Shown here: piece after piece, positions 46,195-57,280 of the stretch
Layout: every line of letters starts with the position of its first letter
Numbering within the stretch: the first letter of the stretch is position 1
Assembly (NCBI GenBank): GCA_029532415.1
Contig: JAQOTA010000057.1
Coordinates: 558,001-622,000, forward strand
Direction: 5' to 3'
Length of the DNA stretch: 64,000 bases
Source of the DNA: Marasmius tenuissimus
Taxonomy: Eukaryota > Basidiomycota > Agaricomycetes > Agaricales > Marasmiaceae
The notes under the pieces: model-generated
Told to the model about the DNA's origin: nothing
Databases searched by the model: none
What the model saw: the letters and a program-made list of their open reading frames with translations, nothing else
Program-made: the position numbers and the translations under genes

Positions 46195-48225
46195 ATGACC
46201 TCCCTTTTCCTTTTCATTCTTGTTTTTCTTCAATTTTCTCTCTCGTTGGGCGGTGAACAAGCTACTATTTCAGTCGGAGAGTTCAGGCCAATGCTTGTTT
46301 TTGCTCATTTTATGGTGAGTAGTGCTATTTTCATCAACCTCAAGCCTCTTTAAATCATCATTTTCCTATCCCTCTCAGATCGGTATCATGTCCAATCGGA
46401 ACTCTGCCAGCGACTACGACGCCGACATGAAGCTCGCCAAAGCCATCGGAATCGACGCATTCGCCCTCAATATTGCCACAGATTCTTACACCGACCAACA
46501 GCTCACCTATGCGTACAATTCTGCAGCTGCCAACGGAATGAAAGTTTTCATTTCATTCGACTGTAGTTTCTTCCACCCGGGCGACGAAGGTACCATTGGC
46601 GCCAAAATTCACCAATACGCATCACATCCTGCTCAACTCAAAGTCCCCGATTCTAACTCTAGGAACCGGGATCTCGTGTTTGCTTCGACGTTTGTGGGGG
46701 ATCCGTTAAACGTCGCGAGTATTCGAAATGCTGCGAAGGTTCCAATATATTTCGCGCCAAATTTTCATCCTGGATGGGAAAGTTTTGCCCCCTTGGATGG
46801 TGCGTTCAATTGGGCGGCATGGCCGAGCAATGGAGCCAATAAAGCGCCTACCAACGGCCAGAAAATAGTCACGGTGGATTCGGGAGATAAATCGTATTTG
46901 TCGGCCTTGAAGGCACCTTCAAAGAGAGAGGTCAGCGGCGGAGATGATGGTGTTGATGATGGCAGCGATGGGGGTGACGGGTATGAGGATGAATATGGGG
47001 AAGACGATGGTACTGGAGGTGACAGCTGGTATGAAGAGTATGGAGGAGCCTCTGCGGATGCGTTCGGCGTACTGGACGCCTCATTGGACTGGAATCCGGA
47101 CTATCAGGCCTACGAAGATGATTCGCCATCAGTTCAGGCAGCTCCTCGTCCATCGCCACGGAACAAGGGGTACATCGCTCGTAAGTCACTTCTTTCTGGC
47201 ATTCGTGGAACGTTGCTGAACACGGTCTACATCTTATTCACAGCCGTATCCCCGTGGTTCTGTGAGTTTTCCTCGTTTTTATTGTCAAAGCTATGCTGAA
47301 TTGTCTCTCAAAGTTACTCACTATGGAGCAGAAGTCTCTTATAGCAAGAACTGGGTCTTCCCCAGTGATCTGTTGTTTTACCTGCGATGGCTCGAGATCC
47401 TCGCTCTGAAACCACCCTTTGTTGAGATCATCACCTGGAACGACTACGGTGAATCACACTACATTGGCCCACTTGCCTCGAAGCACACCGATGACGGTGC
47501 ATCGAAGTGGGTGAACGACATGTGAGTACTATCATCTCTCTATCCGTCGAGCCCATATCTAACACTCCCTCAGGCCTCACGTCGGCTGGGCCAACCTCTC
47601 CAAACCTTTCATCGCCGCCTACAAATCCTCCTCTCCTTCCGTTAGCCCTTTTATAACCGCCGATCAAATCATTTACTGGTACCGAACCATCCCCAAATCC
47701 CTCGACTGCGACGCAACTGATACCACCATAACCCCCGGTGGAAACAACGCCTCCGGCAACTTCTTCCGTGGACGACCAAACGGTTACGAGACCCTCACTG
47801 ATAACATCTTTGTCGTCACCTTACTCACATCGCCCGGAATCGTCACAGTCAACTCGGGTGGGACGCTCTACACCTACGATGCACCTCAAGGGTCCAGCGC
47901 TTTCGCTGTACCGTTCCAAGTGGGGTCTCAGCGGTTCGCTCTAATCAGGAACGGCGCAGAAGTTATGGGTGCCACGAGCTTGAAGGTGATACAGGATACG
48001 TGCCCGTGTGGGTTGTACAATTACAACCCGTATGTGGGTGTGGTCCCGGATAAGGGAGTTAGGGATGTACTCACGACAGGATCGGAGGCGTATGGGAAGT
48101 TTGGGGATGGGTTGAAGGTGACGACGTGTGAGCCGATGCCGTCGTTGCCCGTGACGCCACCGAAGACGATGGAGATCACGAGGACGGTGAGGGCGAGTGC
48201 TGCGGCGACGAGTCCGCCTGTTTGA
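46195..48225 (+). CDS. GH71 alpha-1,3-glucanase (mutanase-type)
   Basis: This is a secreted glycoside hydrolase that cleaves alpha-1,3-glucan, a fungal cell-wall polymer; likely roles are wall remodelling or attack on other fungi. Five exons (46195-46314, 46379-47180, 47244-47261, 47314-47521, 47574-48225) give 599 residues. A signal peptide (MTSLFLFILVFLQFSLSLGG) precedes MLVFAHFMIGIMSNR, the GH71 N-terminal motif. DAFALNIATD, KVFISFDCSFF, FASTFVGD and IYFAPNFHPGW follow; after an insert come APVSPWFFTHYGAE and the hallmark ITWNDYGESHYIG. A C-terminal beta-rich domain ends in a Thr/Ala-rich tail. Exon 3 is only 18 bases but is required for PVSPWFF. Unusual: an Asp/Gly/Glu-rich insert of about 80 residues (222-301) sits inside the catalytic domain. 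The conserved motifs flanking it are intact, so I believe the enzyme works. Confidence 0.9.
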
Positions 48226-48579
48226 GTGTGTCAGTATGGGTGGGTGTCATTATCGGACTATATTTCCTTTCTATTGAATCAATCTCTAAATTTTCCCGTT
48301 GCTCAGTCGTTCCCTCTCGATTACCGATACCTACTGATTAATTGTTATGACAATTGATGTGTATGTACTTTTCCACCTCCCAGACTGTCTTTTTCATTCC
48401 GTTACCTTACTCGGACGACACTGTCTTTAGTCCATACTACCATCACAGTATATAACGTCGCTCCCAGGCTGCACACTGGTTCGCTCTGATCGAACGTCGC
48501 ATTGGTGTCCTTCAAGTGTATGACTAGAAGCTCTCCTTTTAAATGATACAAAAAGGGCAGGCGGCGAGGTCAAACAAAA
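48226..48579. other. 3' flank of GH71 gene, no gene
   Basis: Nothing recognised between the glucanase stop and the tRNA gene. Confidence 0.45.
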
Positions 48580-48680
48580 TGATTCGACCCAGGCTCGAAC
48601 TGGGGACTTTCTGTGCTTGGACGATTCAACATGAGATCCACATGTTGGACAAGTGCAATAACCAACTACGCCATCGAACC
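48580..48680 (-). tRNA. tRNA-Val (AAC) with a longer intron, possibly weakened
   Basis: Read on the minus strand it matches the tRNA-Val at 39.6 kb: the same acceptor stem, D arm and T arm, and loop CCAACAT with anticodon AAC. The intron is about 27 bases (20 in the other gene). The anticodon stem CTTGT/ACAGA has a C-A mismatch at its first pair, which the other gene lacks, so function is somewhat doubtful. Confidence 0.75.
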
Positions 48681-48988
48681 CGTTATACTTGAGCAGCCTC
48701 TTCCTCCTAGGGTACGGTTACCCCGGGGCCGTTTATGAGAATGCCCAAGTCAACAGCATTGGACTTGTACTAACAAGGGCACGAGGCTCAAACTCCGCTC
48801 TGACCTGACTCAGTACCGCCGTCGGCGGCAGCTTTCACATTCTCAAGGAGACAATCAACCACTTCATTTCACTACTCAAACGTACACATAACACCCTTCC
48901 TCCGATATTATTCTGACTCCTACAATCCAATAGTCCGAACCAAAATCGCGGTTGCCAGTCACTGATTTATCCGCTGTTTTGTGCCGTG

Positions 48989-49461
48989 TCAGAGCTTAGC
49001 CTTAGTAGGAGCCTGAACAACACTTTGCGTTCCACCTGCGGGTCATAATCAAAATATTGAGATTCTCAGCGCCACTACAGAAGACGGAAACACTCACCAG
49101 TACCGACCGGAGCCTTGTCCAAAGAGACCCTCGCAGCTAAATCAGCTGTACATTGAGCTGTCGACACTGTTACTACGGGGTCCTCCAACATGCAGATATG
49201 ATAGGAACCTCACCTGTTTCCGTAACCATCTTGACAATGTCCCTAAACTCGGCTGCTAAGACTCTTAACTCTTCTTCAGTCTTTTTCAGTCTACGGTTTG
49301 CATCTTCTAGGGCAACTCTGAGAGACTGCGGGTCATGTTGAAGGACGGCGTGAGTTTGGAGTTGGTGAGTAATTTGAGCGAGGGAGGTTTGTGGGGATGA
49401 ATCTGCGAATCAAGTGAGAAAACCAATAGTACTATCCGAGCGGCGTCGACCTACTAGCCAT
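48989..49461 (-). CDS. Small predicted coiled-coil protein, four exons, unknown function
   Basis: I built this gene from splice signals. Exons 49461-49455, 49402-49214, 49172-49098 and 49035-48989 give exactly 318 bases, 105 residues. It starts MANSSPQTSLAQIT, and its middle (VALEDANRRLKKTEEELRVL then AAEFRDIVKMV) has heptad-like spacing and strong charge typical of a coiled coil. The C-terminus is Ala/Thr-rich and ends APTKAKL. All three introns begin with GTAGGT, GTGAGG or GTGAGT and end in AG; the 41-base second intron is short but plausible. A tail of K-L preceded by K-A could weakly resemble a peroxisomal signal, but I do not claim it. The damaged copy in block B preserves the same first intron position and reading frame (LQETHITLQCDLQSIRNAPEDTN), which supports the model. 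I recognise no family. Confidence 0.65.
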
Positions 49462-49590
49462 AGTACTCAAGGAAGAAGATTCAGAGGAAGGTAAGTGGTT
49501 CAGTACGCGAATTTCTGAGTTTTTATATCACGACGGAATCCTGTTCACGTAAACATGCATTCATTGTACAATATTCGGGGACAATGATAC

Positions 49591-49783
49591 CACTGGGGGC
49601 ATTTTTCTGTCAAGTAGGGCATGATGTGTTGGTGTCAAGTGTGTCTGACCCTGAAATGGACCATTAAACAAAGATTCTCTAAGTCCCCCCAAGGTGCAAC
49701 AACCATTGTTTGGACTTGGCTTGGACCTGGCCCACTTGACACCACCACGACATGTCCTACTTGACAGAAAAATGCCCCCAGTG
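49591..49783. mobile_element. MITE-1: 193 bp, CACTG...CAGTG termini, 3-bp target duplication
   Basis: Near-perfect terminal inverted repeats of about 50 bases begin CACTGGGGGCATTTTTCTGT and are mirrored at the right end. The 3 bases TAC directly flank both ends. The element is missing at the matching point in block B (about 58270), giving an empty site. CACT(A/G) termini with a 3-bp target duplication are typical of the CACTA (EnSpm/CMC) superfamily, so this is probably a non-autonomous CACTA-type MITE. No coding capacity. Confidence 0.85.
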
Positions 49784-49903
49784 TACCATTGTACCACTGG
49801 CAAAGCGTGCTTGGAGCGTACTCTCTCGAGCTAGCGCTTGCTTTTGGCATCGGTGCCAAAGAACGAATATCAAACGTGGGAACTACCTACAAAGACAAAC
49901 TCA

Positions 49904-50278
49904 CATCGCCGGCGGAGCCTACTACCGGCATGCCGAAGTAGAGATGCAATTTAGGTTTCGATCCGTTCAAAATCCAAAACTCCGTGTGCCCAAAAGTCCT
50001 TGTTTTGGCACCGAGTCAGAGCCAACTTACATCCTTTGTAGAGAGTCCACCCAAAGTGTCCTTTGTGGCACCAAACAATCCAAGCTTTTGGCATCCCATC
50101 TCACATCACACTACCGTCGTGCCCTTCAGGGGGCTTACAGGCGCTCGATGCAAGATGGGACGCCAGAATATGAAATCCCAACTCTCTCAAGGATCATATG
50201 ACGTACATTATCAGATTTTTCCTTATATCTCGTTTTTCATTTCGGCGCACCGGTTGTAGACTCCGCCAGTGGCGTCGT
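49904..50278. mobile_element. MITE-2: about 375 bp insertion with imperfect inverted termini
   Basis: The left end (CGCCGGCGGAGCCTACTACC from about 49907) is mirrored at the right (read inverted: CGCCACTGGCGGAGTCTACA, ending about 50273), with matching GCCGAA further in. In block B the flanks GACAAACTC and GTCTTTGGG are adjacent apart from three bases, so the 375 bases were inserted in block A. The target duplication is not clear. Open frames inside have no motif. Confidence 0.65.
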
Positions 50279-50460
50279 AGTCTTTGGGACACCCAAGATT
50301 TCTTGCATCGGGCGACTGTAAGCTCCGACGGTCGTGCGATGCAAGGTGGGGCTAATTGTGTGGCTCACACAAAGAGACGTTTCGATACATTGCATGCTCA
50401 TTCATTGCCTTTGTCTATACCTAGACGACGCCATCAGTTCTTTGTCCTTATATACATTGG

Positions 50461-53277
50461 TTGGATGTGGTTCTAAACTTGGAATGCTGTAGGAAGAAAG
50501 AATGTTCGTGATTAGCCCCGGTGGATTTTTTTTCTGTGAGTCTTTCTGGTCGAATCATACAACCCTGATCCAGCCTGAGGTTGTGGCTGAGGGCTTCTAA
50601 TCAATCCCCGACTTCCACAAACTCGAACTATGAAAGTGACTCTGCTTTTATGAATTCAAGCACTCGTCGAGCATCGATCGATCTTTAACCCGAGCATTCA
50701 TTGTGAGCATTGTAATCTGATACAACATACTCATGGCTTGATGGTGACGCTGGAATGGGGTGCACCCACCAAGTGAGCTACTTGTACGAGGACGATGCAT
50801 ACCGTATCGTGGGAAATACCAAAAATCCGCCACTGAAACTCCGCTCGGGAACGCCCGAGAGCGGTACTGGTATTCTCCTTGCTGGTCAGCAGTTGTTTTA
50901 AGCCATCTGCAATAGAGCCAACTTGGAGGCTCTCGGTGCTCGTGATCCTCAAAATTAGGACCGCCAAGTAATTTCCGCAGTATACTCCCGCGAGGTAGTT
51001 CCCCTGACGTGGGTTTGCATCGCCTCCAACCGATGCTCTAACATTAACATCAGCAAAATACCCAAACAGTTGTAAGGCCATTTCATACCTCAATACCCGT
51101 TAGGTAGTACGAAACCCGCTGTACCTGGTTGCGAGCAGGAACGGACTATATAACAGTATTAAAACTTTTCCGAAATCTGGAAAAAGAGCAAGAATCCGTG
51201 AGCACGAAACCAGTAGAAAATAACAAATTCGAGTACCTTCTAACGAGTATTGAGGATGATACTGAAGAGCGAAGCTTGCTGCGAGTTGCGCAGAATGCAC
51301 CGGGTTTCGAGAGGTTTTAACCAGTTTCAGGCAGATTGCCGGATAGGGGAGGTCGCGGCAAATAGCAGAGGGTATTACGGGTACCATCGGATGGTAGAGA
51401 AAGTAACGGATAATGGGGAAGGTCATAAATTGTAGGAGGTGTAATGAAGAGTGGGTATATCATCGGAATTACAGGACCAGGACTCACAGGTAGCGCAGCT
51501 AGCCAGGCATGATACCAAACTCACGGCTTCCACGCTGGATATGGAGTGATGAAACAGGATTGTCATTATAATAACATGTACATACACCACAGAATACATA
51601 GCAAGAATACGTGAAATTGAGACAGAGGGGTCATACATCATCAACTTCGATACAACGGCAGTGACAAGGGCCTACATGGAGATAAGCACTCGTGAAGCTG
51701 ATAAGGAGCTAGATGGGGAACATACCAGATAATGAGTTGCAAGAACGTGAACAGTAAACCTGAAAGGCAGTATGTCCCTTGTTGTATGGCGTCTGGTGGA
51801 CGTTGAACCCGAGTCCTGACTCACTACATTCAACGGTGGTCTGCATTCTGTATTCCTATAGAAGTGTATCAAGACTTCATGCCACTGTAATGAGTAGAAG
51901 CGAATACGCACACAATATAGTGCATATATGCGCCTAAATGATGCGCGAGAGCGGCAAATCTAAATATGGTCAAAGCGGAAAATCAGCAGCACGACGATGG
52001 GGATGAAAGGGCAAACTCACATATCTGTGCATCCCATGTTCAGTTTGTTGGTAGTAGGTACTAAGAAATGCGAGGCTCAATCAGTATACAAAAGGCGACT
52101 GACGAACAGGTGAACACATGCCTGAATGCAATTCCTCATGGTTGTGATCAGAGAAACAGGATGGGCAACGGAGACAACATGTTGAGTAGCTGGTCGTGCA
52201 AAACAAATATAATAGACAGTGAGGGGATGGGTGAATCGGTGGTGATGGGGGAAGGGAAAAAGATGGGATTGATCATTTGAAAAGTGTCGCGTTTATATAC
52301 CCTCGAGGTGGTCCGTGCGCCTTTGTGATAACGGTCAAAAGGTTGGGATGATGACGTCGGTGACGATGTATGGAAGTCGTAAAACCAGAAAACTAGATCA
52401 TAATGACATTACAAGTCGTCAGTACAACTACAGGAATGAAAAACCACAATGTTGTACGCACCTGGACCACAAATCTATTTCATCCCACTAGGTATAAGGC
52501 TGAACAGTCTTCTCAGTTTTGGGTGAGGGTTATCGATTGTCGAATCCATGAGTAAAAATTCAGAGGAGATTGAGCGATGATAATGCTGGTTGAGAGTCAA
52601 GAGGGGAAAAGGTTTTGACGCGCGGACAGGCCAGGGATATATTTGAGACTCCGACAAGAATCCAGCGCAAGCGCCCCGAGGGCACGTGCATTCGGTTCTT
52701 GCCGGGACACCTACTCCGGTACTCACACTGGTTCAAGTTGGCACGATGGCTCCAATCAAACCCACTTGTCCACAGTCCTCACTCAGGCGGATAGAATACA
52801 CATGGAACCCCTAGATATCATTTCCAACATCTTTTGGACAATTATCATTGCTCAATCCCTTGACAACATGTTAAAATCCTTCAAAACCCATGAGGACCCC
52901 TGAAACCAGTCACAACGCCTTTCGCTTGTCATGACGAGTTTGGTAGGGCACAACCCCGGATATGGTTTTTGGGGGTTCTAACGGGTTTTGGGTAAGTTTC
53001 AACCATATCCTAACTGCGGTCTGATACTCTTACAGCCACCCGCAATCGTGTAAACGCGTTGCGGGACTTGTACCAAGGCACAACACTCTTCAAATTCACT
53101 ACTATCGGATCGGCATATTTTACTTACACCGATCTGTTGTACCTAGGTCTCAACCTTTCCGGTATTTTGCTGATAAAGCTTGAGAACTGTGCCAAGATAA
53201 TTGAGGGTATCGGTGCATTAGCAGCTTCAGCTTGCGATCATACACGATATAAAGACTTGAGGGTCAGACTTATCTCG
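50461..53277 (-). other. Possible unrecognised gene or gene relic (about 50.7-52.3 kb, minus)
   Basis: A TATA box (minus strand GGGTATATAAACGC, about 52297) points leftward. Below it, pieces with good splice signals look coding: a hydrophobic exon (about 51522-51660) reading ALVTAVVSKLMM and ILAMYSVVYVHVIIMTILFH, bounded by AG and GTGAGT, and a long frame 50731-51093. I could not join them into one gene: the putative first exons at 52037-51840 need a 29-base intron or hit a stop. It may be a membrane protein outside families I know, or a pseudogene. 52480-53277 shows nothing convincing except the promoter of the next gene. Confidence 0.3.
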
Positions 53278-54468
53278 ATGGCACCGGTCCCTGCTCAGAT
53301 TGACTGGTCGTCTGCACTTCCAATGATCGGCAATCTCAACGACCAGTTGGAGGCTCATCATCTCATCTGTATCACGGTCGGATGTTTGGCAGTAAGCTTC
53401 CAAGTTCTCTCGGAATGTTATATCCCGGCTTATATTCTACAAGGTACTCTTATGGGACACGGTCACCAATCTACGTGTGGATTATCTTCGACTATCATCA
53501 GCTCGTTTACTAGTTCCAACCATATCTTTCCTTCTGATAAGGTGAGTCGAGCCTTACACTAGCATAGCCAAGCCCAAACTTACCATAATACAGAATAAGC
53601 ACCATCTGCCTCGTCCTTTCCGAAGTCATACTCCTCAGTTAGTGTCCGCTCTCATGGTGTATCTCAGGGGGCTGACTCTGAGCTATTAGCTGCCCCCGTG
53701 TCGGAATGTGATGTCCTTAGTCGCTTCGTCACCTATACTATTGCAGTATACGGCTCTTCCCTCCATTTACTTTTGTTCTGTCGCCTTCGAGCGATCTATC
53801 TAGATAGTCCTTGAACAGTCGGAGCATTCTTCGTAATCTGGTTGTCCCAGGTCGGCCTTTATTTTGGCTTGGCTCCCTTACTCGTCAGGGCGAGCAACAT
53901 ACCAGACTCTTCCTACTGCCGTTACACTTCAATTCATCTGAAATATGGCGTAGCCTTGTTAATCGCTGTCACCTTCAACGGCAATATGATATCCATAGCA
54001 GTCTCCTATCGTCTTCTAACCATGTTCAGCTTTGGAGAAACCATCTCAGACCTTCCGTCCAAGTCATCGGAGTACTCGAGGTTCAAAAGAATTCGACGCT
54101 ACCTGTCTGGAGCGAACCTTCCCACGTTCTCAAAGGCGTTGTACGAAGATGGACAGTTCCATTATCTGTGCGTGCCTCTCCCGGTGCTGTAAGGAGAATC
54201 CAACTGATACTACTCGACTTTCAGTGTAATGAACACTGCAAATATCAGGTTCCTCATCACTATATCCATCAATGAAACCCCAATAACATACCGAGCCGGG
54301 TGCTTATTTCCTCATGTTGTTGTGAATAGCTGCACGGTGTGCTATGTCTATCGTAGTATTGGGTCGGCGAGGTATGCATCTGAAGGGTCGTCAAACTTGA
54401 TTTCATCGATCAGGTTCTCCAGTCGTCGTACAGATGTGGACAAATCCCAACACGAAGTGGAGGCCTGA
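53278..54468 (+). pseudogene. Seven-TM-like membrane protein, paralogue 3 (one nonsense codon)
   Basis: This is on the opposite strand from its two paralogues, with the same five exons. It begins MAPVPAQIDWSSALPMIGN and continues VLLWDTVTNLRVDYLRL, ISTICLVLSE, FVTYTIAVYGSSLHLLLFCR, then LDSP followed by TGA at about 53812 where both paralogues have TGG (Trp). After the stop, the frame continues undamaged: GLYFGLAPLLVRASN, LLIAVTFNGNMISIAVSYR, RRYLSGANLPTFSKALYEDG, and the last exon NSCTVCYVYRSIGSARY to EVEA. Splice sites are intact and a TATA box (GATATAAAG, 53235-53243) sits about 35 bases before the start. The loss is therefore recent, or the stop is a sequencing error. It provides the fullest N-terminus of the three. 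Confidence 0.8.
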
Positions 54469-54648
54469 CGATAACTTCAGGAATGTAAACATATTGTTCG
54501 AACCTTCTCGGCCACGCCATATATATTTTACTCGAGGCAGGGATTCGACAGTGCGTAATAGATTTTAATTGTCCAACCGTACAGTTGATTCCACAGTGTC
54601 AGTAATTCGGACCGGCTCCCTTTCCTGACCAAAACCACCACAATAGTC

Positions 54649-56766
54649 CACAAGCGAACCCAGGCCACCCTGATCAGTGGCTGACGGGGGTTGCCAGTGA
54701 GGGTTAGACTTAGCGTAGATGGCCATGTACTGTAAATCTAGTATTAGGTTTATGAACTCTGATCAAACAAGGGTTATTTACTGTCAGTATGATTGCGGAA
54801 TGGCATGATGCTGGTCAGGCATTCACAGGCTGCATGAGTCTGATAAGATGAAGATCAGCAAATGATGAGATAACAGAAGACTAAGATGATCTTATCAAGT
54901 CATGATCAGCCGCTGGGCAGAACACACGAGACTGGTAGTAGATGGGTCGTGTCTTGTCAGAACGCGTCAAAATGACAGTGTTTGCCGATGGCCTGTTCAA
55001 TTGCTTGTTATATACATGCAGACTCCCCACTGGATTATAATAGACTTACAATGATCTTCCCAAACGCGGTTAAGTAGAGCTTAGGTAGATTCCAGCGCTT
55101 GCGCTGAAATCAGTAGCGCCGGCGAGCTAGTTCACACGGCAGCCAACGCGTCAGTACTCCGTACTGCTCTTGCTTCTCACCACCACCTCAATTCAGCTGA
55201 TGATCAACTATCGTCTCCATCTGGTATCTTCCATGCTGGGCCAACTACTATTGGACAATAACTCACAAACCAAGCGAAGGGATTAGCTGGGGGATCAGGA
55301 TGGGAATTGGGATAAGTTATTGAACTTCAAGACCAGGTGCGTGCTCAAGTTCTCCATTTGACTTGAGCACTAATTTCATACATTCATTATTCATACAGAT
55401 TGCAGTTTCTTTCTAATTGGATGTTACTGTCAGCTTGAAAATCAAACAAGATCCGAGCAATCAGCAGATAAGAAAACAACGTTGAACACCGACAGCAACC
55501 ACAGGAGCCAGAGGGAACAGACTCGCCAAGATACAGCTCTGACGTGGAGATGGTCGACGGCCATGGTATCAGTGACGTATGCTGATGTCTGGATCGTCAC
55601 CACCGTCATTTCTCTGGCGGCTTTCACAACGAACGCAGTGCGCACGGACCACCCTCCCTGGTATATAAACTGATACCGTCCAATTTTTGCCCATTTCTCT
55701 TTTTCTCTCCCACCGCCGTGTCCTGCAATTCTACCGAGCATAGCTCAACCCTCACGACTTCGTGAATCTCCCTCGCACAGCCAACGTTGACCATTGGTGA
55801 GAAAGCCATCCTACCATCACTCATTCAACCCTCGTCTAATTTCCGATACCGTCAGTAGAAGCTCATTCGTAGCATGAGGTACATCCATGCTCCTTCTTTC
55901 TAATTGAGTATGCCCAGCCACTGCTTCTTGAAGCTCGGGAATAGGTACGTTCACGGTGCTTTTGGGGTGGCAGATATGTAAGCTGACTATATGCACCTCG
56001 TATGTGTCGCAGGACTGTTGAACGCACAGTTGAGCGATAGTGAATTACAATCAACACTAAAGACCCACCCAGGCGCCTGTCACTCACAACTACCAATCCC
56101 AGTATTATGGCGGTTGACAGTCTTGCACGCCTGCTGTTGGTGTTTTCGAGGTAGATCATTTTTTCAATCATCGTCGGGTCAGTCTACTGAAATCTTGGTT
56201 GTAGGTCATCGCAAAGGCGTCGAAAGGTTGCGGAAGACAGAATTCCATGCAGTAGGAGTACACTTCAACTCTGTAGCGGTAGTTCTATAGTACTTGTATT
56301 TGTTTATTTTGTATGCTCGCAATAATAATCGTCCGCTTCGTATTATTACGTGCTGAGGAGGCCTAGTTGTGGCTATGGAATAAGGGTCATGGCCTGCATC
56401 TATCCGACAATGACTGGTGACCGCTAGCCCGACTATGCCTTCTAATCATCTGTCGATCTGACAGCCTCTGATCATGCCGGTGAGTCTGGCAGAGTTTGAT
56501 CGTCCCCGTCATTCTAACGCGTCTCATCATTCTATCTCAGCCTAGCAAAACTTGTTCGGTAAGTGGTCATTTTATTTCATTCATACTGCTACCTATCGTT
56601 CTCTAGCATACTTATAGCTATGGTAAGTACACGAAATTATTACGCTACCTGAACAGAAAAGCCACCGCCCATCAGCCAGTGATCAAAGAGCCCCAGGGTG
56701 AAGGGTCCTGGTCGTGGCTGACGGGGCTCATCAGCCAGTGGTCAGGGCGGCCTGGGTTCGCTGGTG
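54649..56766. mobile_element. 2.1 kb non-autonomous element with terminal inverted repeats
   Basis: The left end CACAAGCGAACCCAGGCCAC and inverted right end CACCAGCGAACCCAGGCCGC match over about 38 bases, continuing CCTGA.CA.TGGCTGA.G. Several sub-terminal copies of CAGCCAGTG/GTGGCTGACGG occur near both ends, as in EnSpm-like elements. Flanking bases are GTC left and TCA right, so no clean 3-bp target duplication is seen. No transposase-like frame was found inside; a TATA-like GGTATATAAAC at 55662 has no credible coding sequence after it. Confidence 0.55.
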
Positions 56767-57256
56767 TCAAGTCCAACACAGAGATAAAGAAATGAGGCTC
56801 GGTCATTCACGACGTCATGGCGAGCTGACCCAGATTGAATACTGAATGTATAGCGCAACAACGCCCTAAGATTTGACCGGGCACTGATTCGACCTATCCC
56901 AGAGCCTACGTCAAATGCGATTATCGTGAATTACATAGGAGCCCCGGAACGGACTGTTCAGGCCAGTCAGTGTCCTGAAGGCAAGCCACCCAGTCTCCGG
57001 GGTCTCAAATCCGGATTCTATTCGCTCGTTGCTGATGCTGTTTGCTCTCTTTCTCAAACGGGAATCATTGTAAGCGCTTTATGATAACTCCTGACGCGAG
57101 CTCATTGCAATCACCACTTCTGCTCTCTATCCCGCCCCAGACCTTAAGGTACCAAGCACATCACTTATTCAAAAGACCATACCAACCTAGTTGTACCTAT
57201 CTAAGCACTATCAACATACCAATTCCAGCTAAAAGAACTCAACATTAGACGGTTGT

Positions 57257-57280
57257 GATAACCAACTACGCAATCAAACC
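57257..57280 (-). pseudogene. tRNA-Val relic (5' part only)
   Basis: GGTTTGATTGCGTAGTTGG and TTAT match the first 23 bases of the intact tRNA-Val genes with two changes. The anticodon stem and the whole 3' half are gone. It marks the edge of the duplicated block. Confidence 0.7.

Larger units (their letters stand above)
48640..50460. repeat. Duplicated block A (pairs with block B at 57.3-58.6 kb)
   Basis: From the 5' half of the tRNA-Val through the small coiled-coil gene to GTGTGGCTCACACAAAGAGA (about 50370), this block is collinear with 57255-58560 in the same orientation. Shared landmarks are ATAACCAACTACG, GGCAGCTTT.TCATTCTCAAG..AACAATCAAC, GTGTTCCACCTGCG, TTGTACCACTGGC and ACGTGGGAACTAC. 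Block A carries two insertions absent from B; B carries one absent from A. Confidence 0.8.

Noticed and set aside
14535..54468. Mating pheromone receptors (STE3 type) as identity of the 7TM-like paralogues
   Set aside because: They lack the STE3 motifs I know, and no pheromone precursor with a CaaX end was found nearby.
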